From NCBI RefSeq assembly GCF_003402535.2, contig NZ_AP025171.1, positions 2,865,166 to 2,929,165 of the forward strand: DNA of 64,000 bases. The letters run 5' to 3'. The DNA comes from Cupriavidus sp. P-10 (lineage in GTDB: Bacteria > Pseudomonadota > Gammaproteobacteria > Burkholderiales > Burkholderiaceae). This document shows, one piece after another, positions 43,975 to 54,782 of the stretch. Numbering within the stretch: the stretch's first letter is position 1; each line of letters starts with the position of its first letter. The notes under the pieces were generated by a model, which was not told the DNA's origin, did not search any database, and saw only the letters and a list, made by a program, of their open reading frames with translations. Made by a program: the position numbers and the translations under genes.

Positions 43975-45432
43975 TCAGGCTTCTTCGTGCCACAGCGCGC
44001 CGTCGCGCGACATCAGCGCCGACGATGCGGCCGGGCCCCAGGTGCCGGCGGTGTAAGGCTTGGGCGGGACCGTGCTCGCTTCCCAGGTATCGATGATGGG
44101 CTCGACCCAGCGCCACGCCTGCACCTGCTCGTCGCGGCGCACGAACAAACCCAGCCGGCCGCGGATCACGTCCAGCAACAGCCGCTCGTAGGCGCCGGCG
44201 CGGCGCACCTTGAACGAGTTGGCGAAGTCGAGGTCGAGCGAGGTCGGCGTCAGCTCGAGCGTGTCGCCGGGCTGCTTGACCAGGCAGTACAGCCGGATGC
44301 TTTCCTCGGGCTGCAGCTGGATCACCAGCCGGTTCTGCGGCGACAGCGTCAGCGGGCGCGGGAAGATCGCATGCGGCACGTCGCGGAAGTGGATCACGAT
44401 CTCGGCCACGCGCGCCTGCATGCGCTTGCCGGTGCGCAGGTAGAACGGCACGCCTTCCCAGCGCCAGTTGGCGATCTCGGCCTTGATCGCGACAAAGGTT
44501 TCGGTACGGCTGTCGGGCGCGATGCCGGCCTCGTCCGTGTAGCCCGGCACCGGCTTGCCGCCGATGGCGCCGGCGCGGTACTGGCCGCGCACGGTTTTCT
44601 CGGCGACGTCCTGCGGCGTGATCGGCTTGAGCGCCTTCAGGATCTTGATCTTCTCGTCGCGGATGGCGTCTTCGGAGAGGCTGGCCGGCGGCTCCATCGC
44701 CACCATGCACAAGAGCTGCAGCAGGTGGTTCTGCACCATGTCGCGCAGCGCGCCGGTGTGGTCGTAGAAATCGCCGCGTGTTTCCACGCCGAGCTCTTCG
44801 GCGATCGTGATCTGCACGTCCTGCACCCACTCGCGCCGCCACAGCGGCTCGAACAGCGCATTGCCGAAGCGGATCGCCATCAGGTTCTGCACCGACTCCT
44901 TGCCGAGGTAATGGTCGATGCGATAGATCTGCTCCTCGGCAAAGTAGTTGGCCACCGCCGAGTTGATCGCCTCGTTCGATTCGAGGTCATGGCCCAGCGG
45001 CTTTTCCAGCACGATGCGTACGTTAGGCGCCGTGCGGGTGTTGAGGCCCGTACGCGCCAACTGCTCGCAGATCGACACGAACAGGTCCGGCGCGGTGGCG
45101 AGATAGCACACCACCACTTCGGGCTTGCGCGACAGCACCTTGTCGGCCAGCGCATCGAAATGCGCCGGCACGCGTGCATCGGCCTGCACGTAGATGATGC
45201 GCTGGCAGAACCTGTCCCATGACTCAGGCGGCGCATGCGCCAGTGCGGGACGCACGGTCTGTTCCAGGGACGCCAGGTAGTCAGCGGTCGACAGCGGCTG
45301 GCTGCCGGTGGCGAGAATGCGCGCCGCCGGATTCAGCAGGCCGGCGTGATGCGCATCGAACAGGGAAGGCAGCAGCTTGCGCCGCGCCAGGTCGCCGGTG
45401 CCGCCGAACAGCACCATGTCGAAATCAGGCAT
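43975..45432 (-). CDS. zwf: Glucose-6-phosphate 1-dehydrogenase
   Basis: 485-residue NAD(P)-dependent enzyme, the entry step of the Entner-Doudoroff and pentose phosphate routes. Dinucleotide motif FGGTGDLARRKLLPSLF, substrate-binding RIDHYLGKESVQN with the catalytic His region, and EKPLGHDLESN are intact. ATG at 45432 chosen for the start MPDFDMVLFGGTGDLARR. First gene of the leftward operon zwf-pgl-glk-regulator-kinase and divergent from edd. Confidence 0.95.
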   Translation of the reverse strand: MPDFDMVLFGGTGDLARRKLLPSLFDAHHAGLLNPAARILATGSQPLSTADYLASLEQTVRPALAHAPPESWDRFCQRIIYVQADARVPAHFDALADKVLSRKPEVVVCYLATAPDLFVSICEQLARTGLNTRTAPNVRIVLEKPLGHDLESNEAINSAVANYFAEEQIYRIDHYLGKESVQNLMAIRFGNALFEPLWRREWVQDVQITIAEELGVETRGDFYDHTGALRDMVQNHLLQLLCMVAMEPPASLSEDAIRDEKIKILKALKPITPQDVAEKTVRGQYRAGAIGGKPVPGYTDEAGIAPDSRTETFVAIKAEIANWRWEGVPFYLRTGKRMQARVAEIVIHFRDVPHAIFPRPLTLSPQNRLVIQLQPEESIRLYCLVKQPGDTLELTPTSLDLDFANSFKVRRAGAYERLLLDVIRGRLGLFVRRDEQVQAWRWVEPIIDTWEASTVPPKPYTAGTWGPAASSALMSRDGALWHEEA

Positions 45433-45536
45433 GCTCACCCTGCGCTCCTTGAGGATTCGAGTTGTCGCGGCCATCGCGCGATGGCGGGCCGTGTTGCGGC
45501 CAGTTTACGTGAGTCGCTACGGCTTGGCGAGGCAAG

Positions 45537-45552
45537 CGTACCCATTTCTGCG
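45537..45552 (-). repeat. Outlying iteron, one transition
   Basis: CGTACCCATTTCTGCG in the zwf/edd divergent promoter gap; one C-to-T change from the consensus, the same variant seen repeatedly near the origin (CGCAGAAATGGGTACG). Confidence 0.88.
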
Positions 45553-45641
45553 TGGATCGCCTGGGGGGGCGCGGGACGCCCTGCGGCGTGCAGCGACCCG
45601 CAAAGTGCGCTAGGCTGAAAGCTCCCCCGCAGGAGAACCCC

Positions 45642-47477
45642 ATGCCACGTCATCCAGTGCTCGAGCGGGTCACCGCCCGCATCGTCTCCCGCAGTGCCGC
45701 CACGCGCCAGGCGTATCTGGACCGGACCCGCGCCATGGCCGGGCAGAAAGTGGAACGCGCCCAGCTTTCGTGTACCAACCTGGCCCACGCTGTGGCCGCG
45801 ATGCCTGACGAAGCCAAGATCCGCCTGAAGGCCGACGAGCGCCCCAACCTGGCGATCGTCTCCGCCTACAACGACATGCTGTCGGCGCACCAGCCGCTGG
45901 CGGCCTATCCGCAGTGGATCAAGGAGGCTGCGCTGGAGGCCGGCGGCACCGCGCAGTTCGCGGGCGGCACGCCGGCGATGTGCGATGGCGTGACGCAGGG
46001 CCAGGACGGCATGGACCTGTCGCTGTTTTCGCGCGACGTGATTGCGCTGGCCGCGGCCGTGGCGCTGTCGCACCAGATGTTCGACGCCGCGCTGTACCTG
46101 GGCGTGTGCGACAAGATCGTGCCGGGACTCGTAATGGGCGCGCTGTCGTTCGGCCACCTGCCCGCGGTGTTCGTGCCGGGCGGGCCCATGACCACCGGCA
46201 TCAGCAACGATGAAAAGGCGCGCACGCGCCAGCTTTACGCCGAGGGCAAGATCGGGAGGGAAGCACTGCTCGAAGCCGAGACCCACTCCTATCACGGCCC
46301 CGGCACCTGCACCTTCTACGGCACCGCCAATTCCAACCAGATGCTGATGGAAATGATGGGGCTGCACCTGCCGGGCACCGCCTTCGTCAACCCCGGCACG
46401 CCGCTGCGCGAGGCGCTGACGCGCGAGTCGGCGCGCCAGGCGCTCAAGCTGGTGCATGGCGGCGAGCGCTACACGCCGGTGGCCGAAGTGCTGGACGAAC
46501 GCGCCTTCGTCAACGGCGTCGTCGGGCTGCTCGCCACCGGCGGCTCGACCAACCACACGCTGCACCTGATCGCGATGGCGCGCGTGGGCGGCATCGTGCT
46601 GGGGTGGGACGATTTCGATGAGCTGTCCGCGGTAGTGCCACTGCTGGCGCGCGTGTACCCCAACGGCAAGGCCGACGTGAACCAGTTCCAGGCCGCCGGC
46701 GGGCTGCCGGTGGTGATCCGCGGGCTGCTGTCGCTGGGACTGCTGCACGACGACGTGACCACTATCTTCGGCCGCGGGCTGGAGGACTACACACGCGAGC
46801 CCGTGCTGCGCGACGGCAAGCTCGGCTGGATCGACGGCCCGGCCGCGCCGCTTGACGACAGCATCGTGCGCGGCGCCGGCCAGCCGTTCTTGCCGGACGG
46901 CGGCATCAAGGTGCTCGACGGCAAGCTGGGCCGCGCGGTCATCAAGACCTCGGCGGTCAAGCCCGAGCACCAGGTGGTGCAGGCGCCAGCGATCGTGTTC
47001 GAACGTCAGGACGACGTGCTGCACGCGTTCAAGCGCGGCGAACTGGAGCGCGACTTCGTCGCGGTGCTGCCGTGGCAGGGCCCGGCCGCTTGCGGCATGC
47101 CCGAGCTGCACAAGCTGACGCCGACGCTGACGGTGCTGCAGGACCGCGGCTTCCATGTGGCACTGGTCACCGATGGGCGCATGTCGGGTGCATCGGGCAA
47201 GGTGCCGGCGGCGATCCATGTCTGTCCCGAAGCGCTGCGCGGCGGCGCGCTCGCGCGCGTGCGCACCGGCGACATGATGCGCGTGGACGCGCCCGCGGGC
47301 GTGCTCGACGTGCTGGTGCCGGAAGACGAATGGCGCGCGCGCGAGGCCGCCAACCCCGACCTCAGTGCCAACCGGCACGGCGTTGGCCGCGACCTGTTCG
47401 CGTCCTTCCGCTGCAACGTGAGCACCGCCGAAAGCGGCGCCTGCACGCTGTTTTCCGACGAAGGCAACGCCGCCTAG
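45642..47477 (+). CDS. edd: Phosphogluconate dehydratase
   Basis: 611-residue Fe-S dehydratase turning 6-phosphogluconate into 2-keto-3-deoxy-6-phosphogluconate, the committing Entner-Doudoroff step. Family text: [66 protein letters not shown] (cluster cysteines), and [21 protein letters not shown] at 45642 has an AGGAG site. It is divergent from zwf. No eda gene follows in this window; instead the 3' end overlaps a convergent MscS gene by four bases. Confidence 0.95.
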   Translation: MPRHPVLERVTARIVSRSAATRQAYLDRTRAMAGQKVERAQLSCTNLAHAVAAMPDEAKIRLKADERPNLAIVSAYNDMLSAHQPLAAYPQWIKEAALEAGGTAQFAGGTPAMCDGVTQGQDGMDLSLFSRDVIALAAAVALSHQMFDAALYLGVCDKIVPGLVMGALSFGHLPAVFVPGGPMTTGISNDEKARTRQLYAEGKIGREALLEAETHSYHGPGTCTFYGTANSNQMLMEMMGLHLPGTAFVNPGTPLREALTRESARQALKLVHGGERYTPVAEVLDERAFVNGVVGLLATGGSTNHTLHLIAMARVGGIVLGWDDFDELSAVVPLLARVYPNGKADVNQFQAAGGLPVVIRGLLSLGLLHDDVTTIFGRGLEDYTREPVLRDGKLGWIDGPAAPLDDSIVRGAGQPFLPDGGIKVLDGKLGRAVIKTSAVKPEHQVVQAPAIVFERQDDVLHAFKRGELERDFVAVLPWQGPAACGMPELHKLTPTLTVLQDRGFHVALVTDGRMSGASGKVPAAIHVCPEALRGGALARVRTGDMMRVDAPAGVLDVLVPEDEWRAREAANPDLSANRHGVGRDLFASFRCNVSTAESGACTLFSDEGNAA

Positions 47478-48448
47478 CCGAGCCGCTGCACCGGCTGGCG
47501 CGGCGCGGCGCCTGCGGTGCGCGCGTGCGCCGCGCCCGGCGCCGACGCGGACGCCGGTGCCGACGCCGGTGCCGGCGCGCCCTCGGACACCTTCACGGCG
47601 CCCGGCACTGAGCCCGTACCCGGCACGTGCAGCTCCTGGATCGGCACCGCCAGCTTGCTGCCCGCTTGCTCCAGCACCTGCTTGATGCGCTCGTAGAAGG
47701 CGAAGCGCACGTTCCAGTAGTCGTCATTCGAGGTCCAGTAGCGCACGTTCAGCGTGATGCCCTGCTGCGTGTAGTTGACCACCATGGCCTCGGGGCGCGG
47801 CTCGGACAACAGGCGCGGCTCGCGCGCCAGCATCCCGCGCAGTGCTTCGAGGCTGTGCTGCACATCGCTGTCGAACGTCACCGTGGCCTCGATATCGGCG
47901 CGGCGCGTGGCGTTTTCGCTGTAGTTGGTGATGGCGCTGCCCCACAGCTTGCCGTTGGGCACGCGCAGGCAGACGCCATCGAAAGTGGTCAACTCGGTCA
48001 TGAACAGGCCCGTCTCGCGCACCGTGCCCGCCACGCCCTGCGCATCGATGTACTGGCCGACGCGGAACGGCCGCAGCAGCACCAGCATGATGCCCGCGGC
48101 AATGTTCTGCAGCGTGCCCTGCAACGCCAGGCCAATGGCGAGGCCGGCCGCGCCCAGCATGGCGATGATGCTGGCGGTCTGTACGCCGAACTGCGACAGC
48201 ACCAGCACGATGGTCAGCACGCGCACCATCCACTGCAGTGCATTGGCCAGCAGCGGCCGCATGGTCTCGTCCACGTGCGTACCGCTCAGCGCGCGCCGGG
48301 ACGCGTTGGCCACGCGTCCGGACAGCCACCAGCCGGCGAGCAGGATCAGGATCGCGGCCAGGCAGTTCATGCCCTGGTTGATGGCGAACTGGACCAGGTA
48401 GGCCCAGCCCGCCTCCAGTTTGTTGGCATCGATGAAGTTCAGGTCCAT
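47474..48448 (-). CDS. MscS-family mechanosensitive channel
   Basis: 324-residue membrane protein: three N-terminal helices, pore helix [36 protein letters not shown] (the Gly/Ala-rich TM3 of MscS), then the beta domain with [17 protein letters not shown]. An Ala/Pro-rich disordered tail of ~50 residues follows. Releases solutes on osmotic downshock. Confidence 0.92.
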   Translation of the reverse strand: MDLNFIDANKLEAGWAYLVQFAINQGMNCLAAILILLAGWWLSGRVANASRRALSGTHVDETMRPLLANALQWMVRVLTIVLVLSQFGVQTASIIAMLGAAGLAIGLALQGTLQNIAAGIMLVLLRPFRVGQYIDAQGVAGTVRETGLFMTELTTFDGVCLRVPNGKLWGSAITNYSENATRRADIEATVTFDSDVQHSLEALRGMLAREPRLLSEPRPEAMVVNYTQQGITLNVRYWTSNDDYWNVRFAFYERIKQVLEQAGSKLAVPIQELHVPGTGSVPGAVKVSEGAPAPASAPASASAPGAAHARTAGAAPRQPVQRLG

Positions 48449-48490
48449 GAGGGCGACTCCGTTTGTGGTTTGTTGGTCTGCGGCGGCGAG

Positions 48491-48506
48491 CGTACCCGTT
48501 TCTGCG
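48491..48506 (-). repeat. Outlying iteron, exact consensus
   Basis: Perfect minus-strand CGCAGAAACGGGTACG just upstream of the MscS gene start. Confidence 0.9.
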
Positions 48507-48728
48507 TGCTGCCCCCGGGAATGCGGTGTCTCATCGAGAGCCGATGACTATCAAAACCTCCCGGTAATTAGCGGATTTTTAGCACCCGATGTCAGACGAT
48601 CGCCGACAAAGGCGTGGCACGCGCCACAGTGGAGGTGACAGCCCAAGCGACAATTGGTTTCCCACGCAATCTGGAACGAGTGCGCGCGCCGCCGCGCCAG
48701 CCCTTATCCGGCAAGGGCTCGCGGCGAA

Positions 48729-49079
48729 TCACACGGAGGGCGACAATGCCGCGCGCCAGGTGCCGGGCGTGACCCCGAACGCGACACGGAAACGGTGGCT
48801 CAGGTGGCTGGTCGAGCCGAAGCCGGCGCCACTTCGTTCAATCCAAGGCGCGGTTCGTCCAGCAGGTGACGGGCGCGCTCTAGCCGCGCCCGCAGGATCC
48901 AGGTAGACCGACAGGGTGTGGTGGCCGGGATGGGCGTTGGCCGTGTCGTCGTCCCGGTTGCGCCACAGCGCCAGGCCCAGGCCGTCGCCCAGCACCGCGG
49001 CGCGCTCGAGCGAAGCGCGCGAGCCGGTGAGCGCGGCAAAGACGGCGTGGCGCTGGAGCGGGTCGGACGGGGCGGCCAT
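48729..49079 (-). pseudogene. AraC-family regulator, internally deleted and frameshifted
   Basis: The N-terminal part (RASLERAAVLGDGLGLALWRNRDDD...GHHTLSVYL) runs directly into the C-terminal HTH, missing most of the sensor domain (I estimate a few hundred bases). The HTH is also broken by a frameshift: RARHLLDEPRLGLNEVA is in one frame and GFGSTSHLSHRFRVAFGVTPGTWR in another. Together they rebuild a normal AraC second helix-turn-helix. A clear gene remnant, not functional. Confidence 0.8.
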
Positions 49080-49208
49080 CTGGCGGCGCGGATCGGCAGT
49101 GAGAGGTGTGTCGGGACGGAGCGTGGCGGCGACTTTCAGCGACGAAAGTTGGCGCGGAAGACCGCCGCACACCGCTGGACTATACCGCCGGCAGGGCGCC
49201 GCGGGTCA

Positions 49209-49224
49209 CGCAGAAACGGGTACG
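49209..49224 (+). repeat. Outlying iteron, exact consensus
   Basis: Perfect plus-strand CGCAGAAACGGGTACG between the AraC remnant and the MFS gene. It is the only outlying copy left of 60 kb on the plus strand. Confidence 0.9.
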
Positions 49225-49296
49225 CTTTGCAGGCTGCCCCGGCTTCAGAATGGCCGCAGCGGCGGATTTCAGGGCGGGCGGCTTGCCCGCCGACTT

Positions 49297-50544
49297 TCAG
49301 GCGACGTGTTCGTGCAGCCGGTCACGCGAGGCCAGCGCCGGGAAGAGCCGCATCCACACCGCCACCACCAGCAGCGTGCCGACCCCACCGAGGATCACGG
49401 CACCCACCGGGCCGAACAGCGCCGCGGTCACGCCGGATTCGAATTCGCCCAGCTGGTTGGAGGCGCCGATGAACACCGAGTTGACCGCCCCGACACGCCC
49501 GCGCATGTCGTCCGGCGTATCGAGCTGGACCAGCGTCGAGCGCACCACCACGCTGATCATGTCCGAGGCCCCCAGCACCACCAGCGCCACCATCGACAGC
49601 GGCAGCCATGTCGATACCCCGAACACCACGGTGGCGACGCCGAACAGCGCAACCGCGCCGAACATGATGCGCCCGGCGCGACGGTTCAGCGGGTGGCGCG
49701 CCAGCCACAGCGCCATCACCAGCGCGCCAACCGCCGGCGACGAGCGCAGCAGGCCCAGGCCCCACGGCCCGGTATGCAGGATATCGCGTGCATAGATCGG
49801 CAGCAGCGCCACCGCGCCGCCCAGCAGCACCGCGAACAGGTCGAGCGAGATCGCGCCCAGCAGCACCGGCCGGCGGCGGATATAGGCAAAGCCGGCAAAC
49901 ACCGTGCTCACGCTGACCGGTGCGGTCAGCCGCTGCGCGGCCTGGCGCAGCTTGATGCCGCTGACCAGCACCGCGGCGATGACGAAGAGCGTCGCGCTCA
50001 GCGCGTACACCACGCCGGGACCTGCCACGTAGGCAAAGCCGCCGATGGCCGGGCCGATGATGATCGCGGTCTGCCCTGCGGAACTGGCCAGCGCCACCGC
50101 GCGCGGCAGCTGGCGCGGCGTCACCACGCTGGGCAGCAGCGCCTGCAGCGTGGGGTTCTCGAACGCGCGCGTGGCGCCGATCAGCGCGACGAAGACAAAG
50201 ATGTGATGGCTGTCGATCCAGCCGGTGAGGCTGGCCACGGCCATGCCGGCGGCCAGCAGCGCCTCGATCGACTGGCAGGAGCGCACGATGCGGCGCCGGT
50301 CAAAGCGGTCGGCAACGTGGCCGGACATCAGGATCAGCACCACCGACGGCAGGAACTGCACCAGCCCGACCATGCCCAGCATCAGCGGGTCGCGCGTCAG
50401 GTCGTACATCTGCCAGCCGACTGCCACGGTAAAGATCTGATAGCCGATGGTGGTGCACAAGCGGGCGAACCAGTAGCGGCGGAACGTGGCATCGCCGAAG
50501 ACGCTATCCGGCTCGGCGGCCGGGACGGTGGCAGGGGAAGACAT
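49297..50544 (-). CDS. MFS transporter (EntS-like)
   Basis: 415-residue inner-membrane protein with 12 predicted helices: FRRYWFARLCTTIGYQIFTVAVGWQMYDLTRDPLMLGMVGLVQFLPSV and SGHVADRFDRRRIVRSCQ are typical of the MFS_3 / enterobactin-exporter-like group. Divergent from a TonB-dependent receptor, so a role in siderophore traffic is possible but only inferred from context. Confidence 0.88.
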   Translation of the reverse strand: MSSPATVPAAEPDSVFGDATFRRYWFARLCTTIGYQIFTVAVGWQMYDLTRDPLMLGMVGLVQFLPSVVLILMSGHVADRFDRRRIVRSCQSIEALLAAGMAVASLTGWIDSHHIFVFVALIGATRAFENPTLQALLPSVVTPRQLPRAVALASSAGQTAIIIGPAIGGFAYVAGPGVVYALSATLFVIAAVLVSGIKLRQAAQRLTAPVSVSTVFAGFAYIRRRPVLLGAISLDLFAVLLGGAVALLPIYARDILHTGPWGLGLLRSSPAVGALVMALWLARHPLNRRAGRIMFGAVALFGVATVVFGVSTWLPLSMVALVVLGASDMISVVVRSTLVQLDTPDDMRGRVGAVNSVFIGASNQLGEFESGVTAALFGPVGAVILGGVGTLLVVAVWMRLFPALASRDRLHEHVA

Positions 50545-50893
50545 GAATTGCGGGAGGCGGGGTCAGACAGCGAGGGGGCGCCATGCAGGCGCCACAGCGA
50601 TACCGAAGGCAAGCGCGGCCGCAATCGCGGCGGTGCAATCGCGACGGCAATCATGGCGGCAAGGCGACGGCATAAAGCCTCGATTTTACGGTGACCGCTG
50701 AATTAGTGCATACACATGCATGCGTCACGATCCAATAGCCGGTAGACGTGCTCTTTTTGCCACATTTTGTGCTGCAAATGTATCAATCGTGATGCATGGA
50801 TGCGACAAACGCCCCGAGTTTGATCTGACTAATCGCATCTGAGAATCACTCGCACCTATAATCCGGCCCCATTCGGCGCATCCGTCCGGTGGA
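50545..50893. promoter_or_regulatory. Divergent promoter region MFS exporter / TonB receptor
   Basis: 349 bases, A/T-richer than the surroundings. A distant imperfect inverted repeat (ATGCATGCGTCACGAT at 50716-50731 and ATCGTGATGCATGGAT at 50786-50801, 14 of 16 matching) brackets a T-rich stretch. A weak Fur-like word, ATCTGAGAATCACTCGCA, lies at about 50837. Metal or siderophore control is plausible but unproven. Confidence 0.45.
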
Positions 50894-53080
50894 ATGCGCT
50901 GCCTTTCCAGGACTCTCATCTTGCAGCCCGCATTCCGTCTCACCGCCGGTGCCTTCGGCGCCGCCCTGCTGTTCGCCCTCCCCGCCCACGCCCAGACTGC
51001 CGCCACGGCCACCACCGCTGGCAACGCCAATGCGGAAACCACCCTCAACGCCGTCACCGTGGTGGGCAACTGGCTCGACAACGCGGATGAAGCCAAGGTG
51101 CTGGAGCACCCCGGCGCCCGCACCATCGTCGACCGCGTGACCTTCCAGGAAGCCGGCGCCAACAACGTGCGCGAGGTGCTGCGCCGCGTCCCCGGCGTGC
51201 AGGTGCAGGAGAACAACGGCACCGGCGGCAGCGATGTGTCGCTGAACGTGGGCGTGCGCGGACTGACTTCGCGCCTGTCGCCGCGCTCGACCATCCTGAT
51301 GGACAGCGTGCCGCTGGCGGTGGCGCCCTATGGCCAGCCGCAGCTGTCGATGGCACCGCTGTCGCTGGGCAACCTGGAAAGCATCGACGTGGTGCGCGGC
51401 GCGGGTTCGGTGCGCTACGGCCCGCAGAACGTGGGCGGCATCATCAACTTCGCGACGCGGTCGATCCCGAAGACCTTCGCGGCCGATGCCTCGGTGTCGA
51501 CCGACATCTACAGCCACGGCGGCAACGTCAAGACCAATCCGACGGCGTTCATCGGCGGCACCAACGACAACGGGCTGGGCGGCGCGCTGCTGTACTCGGG
51601 CATCCATGGCAACGGTTATCGCGAGAGCAACGACCACGTCAATATCGACGACCTGATGCTCAAGGGCAACTACCGGATCTCGAAGACCGACGAACTGACC
51701 GCGGCCTTCCACTACTACGAGGGCAGGGCCGGCATGCCCGGCGGCCTGACGCCGGCGCAGTACGCGGCCGACCCGTTCCAGTCGGTGCGGCCCTACGACA
51801 ATTTCGACGGCCGCCGCAACGACTTCAGCCTGAAGTACAGCCACAACGACAACAACCGCAAGTTCGAGGTGCTGACGTACTACACCGACAGCTTCCGTGG
51901 CAGCAATATCGAGCAGCAAGGCACCGGCGCGCAGGCCAACCTGCGCCGCCTGACCTCGGCGCCGCGCAACTACCACACGTTTGCGATCGAGCCTCGCTAC
52001 TCACAGCTGTTCCGCGGCGAGAACATGAGCCATGAGGTCAGCGTCGGCTACCGCTTCCTGCGCGAAGCCAGCGACGAGAAGGCCTCGCGCACGGTGTTCT
52101 ACACCCCGGGCACCATCGATCCGACCACGCTGCCGTCGCCGGTGTACCAGTCGCGCACCGGCGGCACCACCGCCAATGCCGTCTACATCGACGACACCAT
52201 CAACGTCGGCAGCTGGACCATCACGCCTGGCCTGCGCTACGAGTTCATCCGTTCGTACGTGACCGACAACTTCACCGGCGCGCGCAACGATGTCTCGTCC
52301 AACGAGCCGCTGCCGTCGCTGGCGGTGATGTACCACGTCAGCGACCAGTGGAAGCTGTTCGCCAACGCGGGTGTCTCGTTCGGGCCGCTGCAGTACTTCC
52401 AGATCGCGCAGACCACCAACGGCCTGACGCCCGAAAAGGCGAAGACGTACGAAATCGGCACGCACTTCAACGCCAACGGCTGGGGCGGCGAGCTGACGCT
52501 GTTCAACATCGACTTCGACGACGAGCTGCAGCTGCGCGGCGGCACCGGCGGCGCGCCGGATGCGTGGACCAACCTCGGCGCCACCATCCACCGCGGCGTG
52601 GAATCGTCGCTGCGCTATGACTTCGGCGCGCTCGACAAGTCGCTGGCCGGCCTGTCGGCATACGCCACCTACACCTTCACCGAAGCGACCTACAACCAGG
52701 GCAACTTTGCCGGGCGCGACCTGCCGTTCTATTCGCGCCATGTGGCCACCGTGGGCATGCGCTATGCGCGCAACCGCTGGGCCTTCAATGTCGACGGCTA
52801 TGCGCAGTCCAAGCAGCATTCGCCGGGCGACCCGAGCACGTCGACCACGTACCAGACCGCCGAGAGCGCCAATGGGGCGCTGGGCGATATCCCGGGCTAC
52901 GCGCTGCTGAACATGCGGCTGGGCTACGACTTCGGCAAGTCGGCGCAGAACCTGAAGGTGGCCGTGGGGGTGAAGAACCTGTTCGACAAGCGCTATTTCA
53001 CGCGCTCCACGGACAACAATGCGGGCAAGTACGTGGGGATGCCGCGCACGTTCTATATCCAGGCGTCGCTGGCGTATTGA
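50894..53080 (+). CDS. TonB-dependent outer-membrane receptor (FecA-like)
   Basis: 728-residue receptor: signal peptide ending near residue 33 (LPAHA-QTAAT), plug domain about 50-170 with VREVLRRVPGVQVQENNGTGGSDVSLNVGVRGL and VRYGPQNVGGIINFATR, then a 22-strand barrel to a C-terminal ...FYIQASLAY. The close match in the plug to FecA/ferri-siderophore receptors suggests import of an iron chelate. No extra N-terminal signalling domain. ATG at 50894 with GGTGGA just upstream. Confidence 0.9.
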   Translation: MRCLSRTLILQPAFRLTAGAFGAALLFALPAHAQTAATATTAGNANAETTLNAVTVVGNWLDNADEAKVLEHPGARTIVDRVTFQEAGANNVREVLRRVPGVQVQENNGTGGSDVSLNVGVRGLTSRLSPRSTILMDSVPLAVAPYGQPQLSMAPLSLGNLESIDVVRGAGSVRYGPQNVGGIINFATRSIPKTFAADASVSTDIYSHGGNVKTNPTAFIGGTNDNGLGGALLYSGIHGNGYRESNDHVNIDDLMLKGNYRISKTDELTAAFHYYEGRAGMPGGLTPAQYAADPFQSVRPYDNFDGRRNDFSLKYSHNDNNRKFEVLTYYTDSFRGSNIEQQGTGAQANLRRLTSAPRNYHTFAIEPRYSQLFRGENMSHEVSVGYRFLREASDEKASRTVFYTPGTIDPTTLPSPVYQSRTGGTTANAVYIDDTINVGSWTITPGLRYEFIRSYVTDNFTGARNDVSSNEPLPSLAVMYHVSDQWKLFANAGVSFGPLQYFQIAQTTNGLTPEKAKTYEIGTHFNANGWGGELTLFNIDFDDELQLRGGTGGAPDAWTNLGATIHRGVESSLRYDFGALDKSLAGLSAYATYTFTEATYNQGNFAGRDLPFYSRHVATVGMRYARNRWAFNVDGYAQSKQHSPGDPSTSTTYQTAESANGALGDIPGYALLNMRLGYDFGKSAQNLKVAVGVKNLFDKRYFTRSTDNNAGKYVGMPRTFYIQASLAY

Positions 53081-53114
53081 GTCGACGCCTGGCTGAGGGG
53101 TGGCTCCCCTCGGA

Positions 53115-53152
53115 AAAGCAAAACGGCTCGCCATGGCGAGCCGTTTTGCTTT
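53115..53152. terminator. Bidirectional terminator between TonB receptor and prfC
   Basis: A perfect 38-base palindrome (19-base half AAAGCAAAACGGCTCGCCA) with A/T-rich ends on both sides. It lies 34 bases past the receptor stop and 17 past the prfC stop, ending both convergent transcripts. Confidence 0.92.
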
Positions 53153-53168
53153 CTCCGGGATGGGATCG

Positions 53169-54782
53169 TCAGACGATCTCGCGCGTTTCCAGGAACTGCA
53201 GCTCCGGGAACCGCTCCTGCGTCAGCCGCAGGTTCACCATGCTCGGCGCCAGGTACACATGGTCGCCCGCGCCGTCCAGCGCAACGTTGTGTCCGGCCTT
53301 GGCGATCAGCTTCTCGATTTCCGCGGGAGTGCCCTTGAGCCAGCGCGCGGTGGCGCACTCGTGCGATTCGAAGATGGCATCGACGCCATACTCGTGCTCA
53401 AGCCGGTGCGCGACCACGTCGAACTGCAGGATGCCGACCGCACCCAGCACCAGGTCGTTGGAGACGAGCGGACGGAACATCTGCGTCGCGCCCTCTTCCG
53501 CCAGCTGCTGCAGGCCCTTCTGCAGCTGCTTGACCTTGAGCGGGTTGTTCAGGCGCGCGCGGCGGAAGAATTCCGGGGCGAACGACGGGATGCCGGTGAA
53601 CTTGAGCGGCTCGCCCTCGGTGAAGACATCGCCCAGGCGGATGGTGCCGTGGTTGGGCACACCGATGATGTCGCCGGCGTAGGCCTCTTCGGTCGTGTTG
53701 CGGTCCTGCGCCATGAAGGTGATGGCGTTGTTGATCGCCACGGTCTTGCCGGCGGAAACGTGCAGCAGCTTCATGCCACGCTCGAAGCGGCCCGAGCACA
53801 CGCGCACGAAGGCGATGCGGTCGCGGTGGCGCGGGTCCATGTTGGCCTGGATCTTGAAGACGAAGCCGGTGAACTTGCCTTCGTTCGGCTCGACCACGCG
53901 CGTGTCGGTATTGCGCGCCAGCGGCGGCGGCGACAGCTCGCACAGCGCGTCCAGCAGCGACTGCACGCCGAAGTTGTTGATCGCCGAGCCGAAGTAGACC
54001 GGGGTCTGCTTGCCGTTGAGGAAAGCTTCCTTGTCGAAGGTATGCGAGGCGCCGCGCACCAGCTCGATCTCGACGCGCAGCTCGTCAGCCTGGCTGCCCA
54101 GGATGCGGTCCAGCTCCGGGTTGTCCAGGCCGTCCAGGATCGCCGCGGTGCCCTTGTCGCCCTTCGGGTCGAACAGTTGAACCTTGTCGTCAATCAGGTG
54201 ATACACGCCGCGGAACTGCTTGCCCATGCCGATCGGCCAGGTCATCGGCGCGCACTGGATCTGCAGCACCTCCTCGATCTCGTCGAGCAGTTCGATCGGC
54301 GAGCGGCCCTCGCGGTCGAGCTTGTTGATGAAGGTGAGGATGGGCGTGTCGCGCAGGCGGCAGACGTTAAGCAGCTTGATGGTCTGCGCTTCCACGCCGT
54401 TGACCGAGTCGATCACCATCACGGCCGAGTCGACCGCGGTCAGCGTGCGGTAGGTGTCTTCCGAGAAGTCCTCGTGGCCCGGCGTGTCGAGCAGGTTGAC
54501 GATGCTCTCCTGCGCGCTGCCGTCGGCGCTGCTGCTGTCACCCCCGCGGCGGTACGGGAACTGCATCACCGACGAAGTTACCGAGATGCCGCGCTGCTTT
54601 TCCAGCTCCATCCAGTCGGACGTGGCATGGCGGTCGGCCTTGCGCGCGCGCACTTCGCCGGCGACCTGGATCGCGCCGCCGAACCACAGCAGCTTTTCGG
54701 TCAGGGTCGTCTTGCCCGCGTCGGGATGGGAGATGATGGCAAAGGTGCGACGACGCGCAATTTCGGATACGAGCGAGCTCAC
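53169..54782 (-). CDS. prfC: Peptide chain release factor 3
   Basis: 537-residue translational GTPase that recycles RF1/RF2. G1 [14 protein letters not shown]2 GISVTSS, G3 DTPGHEDF, G4 NKLDREGR and the C-terminal EF-G-like domains are present. GTG at 54782 (protein starting [17 protein letters not shown]) is chosen because it matches family N-termini; a longer GTG start at 54860 would add an unlikely Pro/Ala-rich leader. A six-residue linker between G2 and G3 holds a Ser/Asp-rich insertion ([12 protein letters not shown]). Confidence 0.94.
   Translation of the reverse strand: MSSLVSEIARRRTFAIISHPDAGKTTLTEKLLWFGGAIQVAGEVRARKADRHATSDWMELEKQRGISVTSSVMQFPYRRGGDSSSADGSAQESIVNLLDTPGHEDFSEDTYRTLTAVDSAVMVIDSVNGVEAQTIKLLNVCRLRDTPILTFINKLDREGRSPIELLDEIEEVLQIQCAPMTWPIGMGKQFRGVYHLIDDKVQLFDPKGDKGTAAILDGLDNPELDRILGSQADELRVEIELVRGASHTFDKEAFLNGKQTPVYFGSAINNFGVQSLLDALCELSPPPLARNTDTRVVEPNEGKFTGFVFKIQANMDPRHRDRIAFVRVCSGRFERGMKLLHVSAGKTVAINNAITFMAQDRNTTEEAYAGDIIGVPNHGTIRLGDVFTEGEPLKFTGIPSFAPEFFRRARLNNPLKVKQLQKGLQQLAEEGATQMFRPLVSNDLVLGAVGILQFDVVAHRLEHEYGVDAIFESHECATARWLKGTPAEIEKLIAKAGHNVALDGAGDHVYLAPSMVNLRLTQERFPELQFLETREIV

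Noticed and set aside
50831..50855. Fur box upstream of the TonB receptor
   Set aside because: ATCTGAGAATCACTCGCA has too many mismatches to the 19-base Fur consensus to be called; kept only as a remark in the promoter-region entry.
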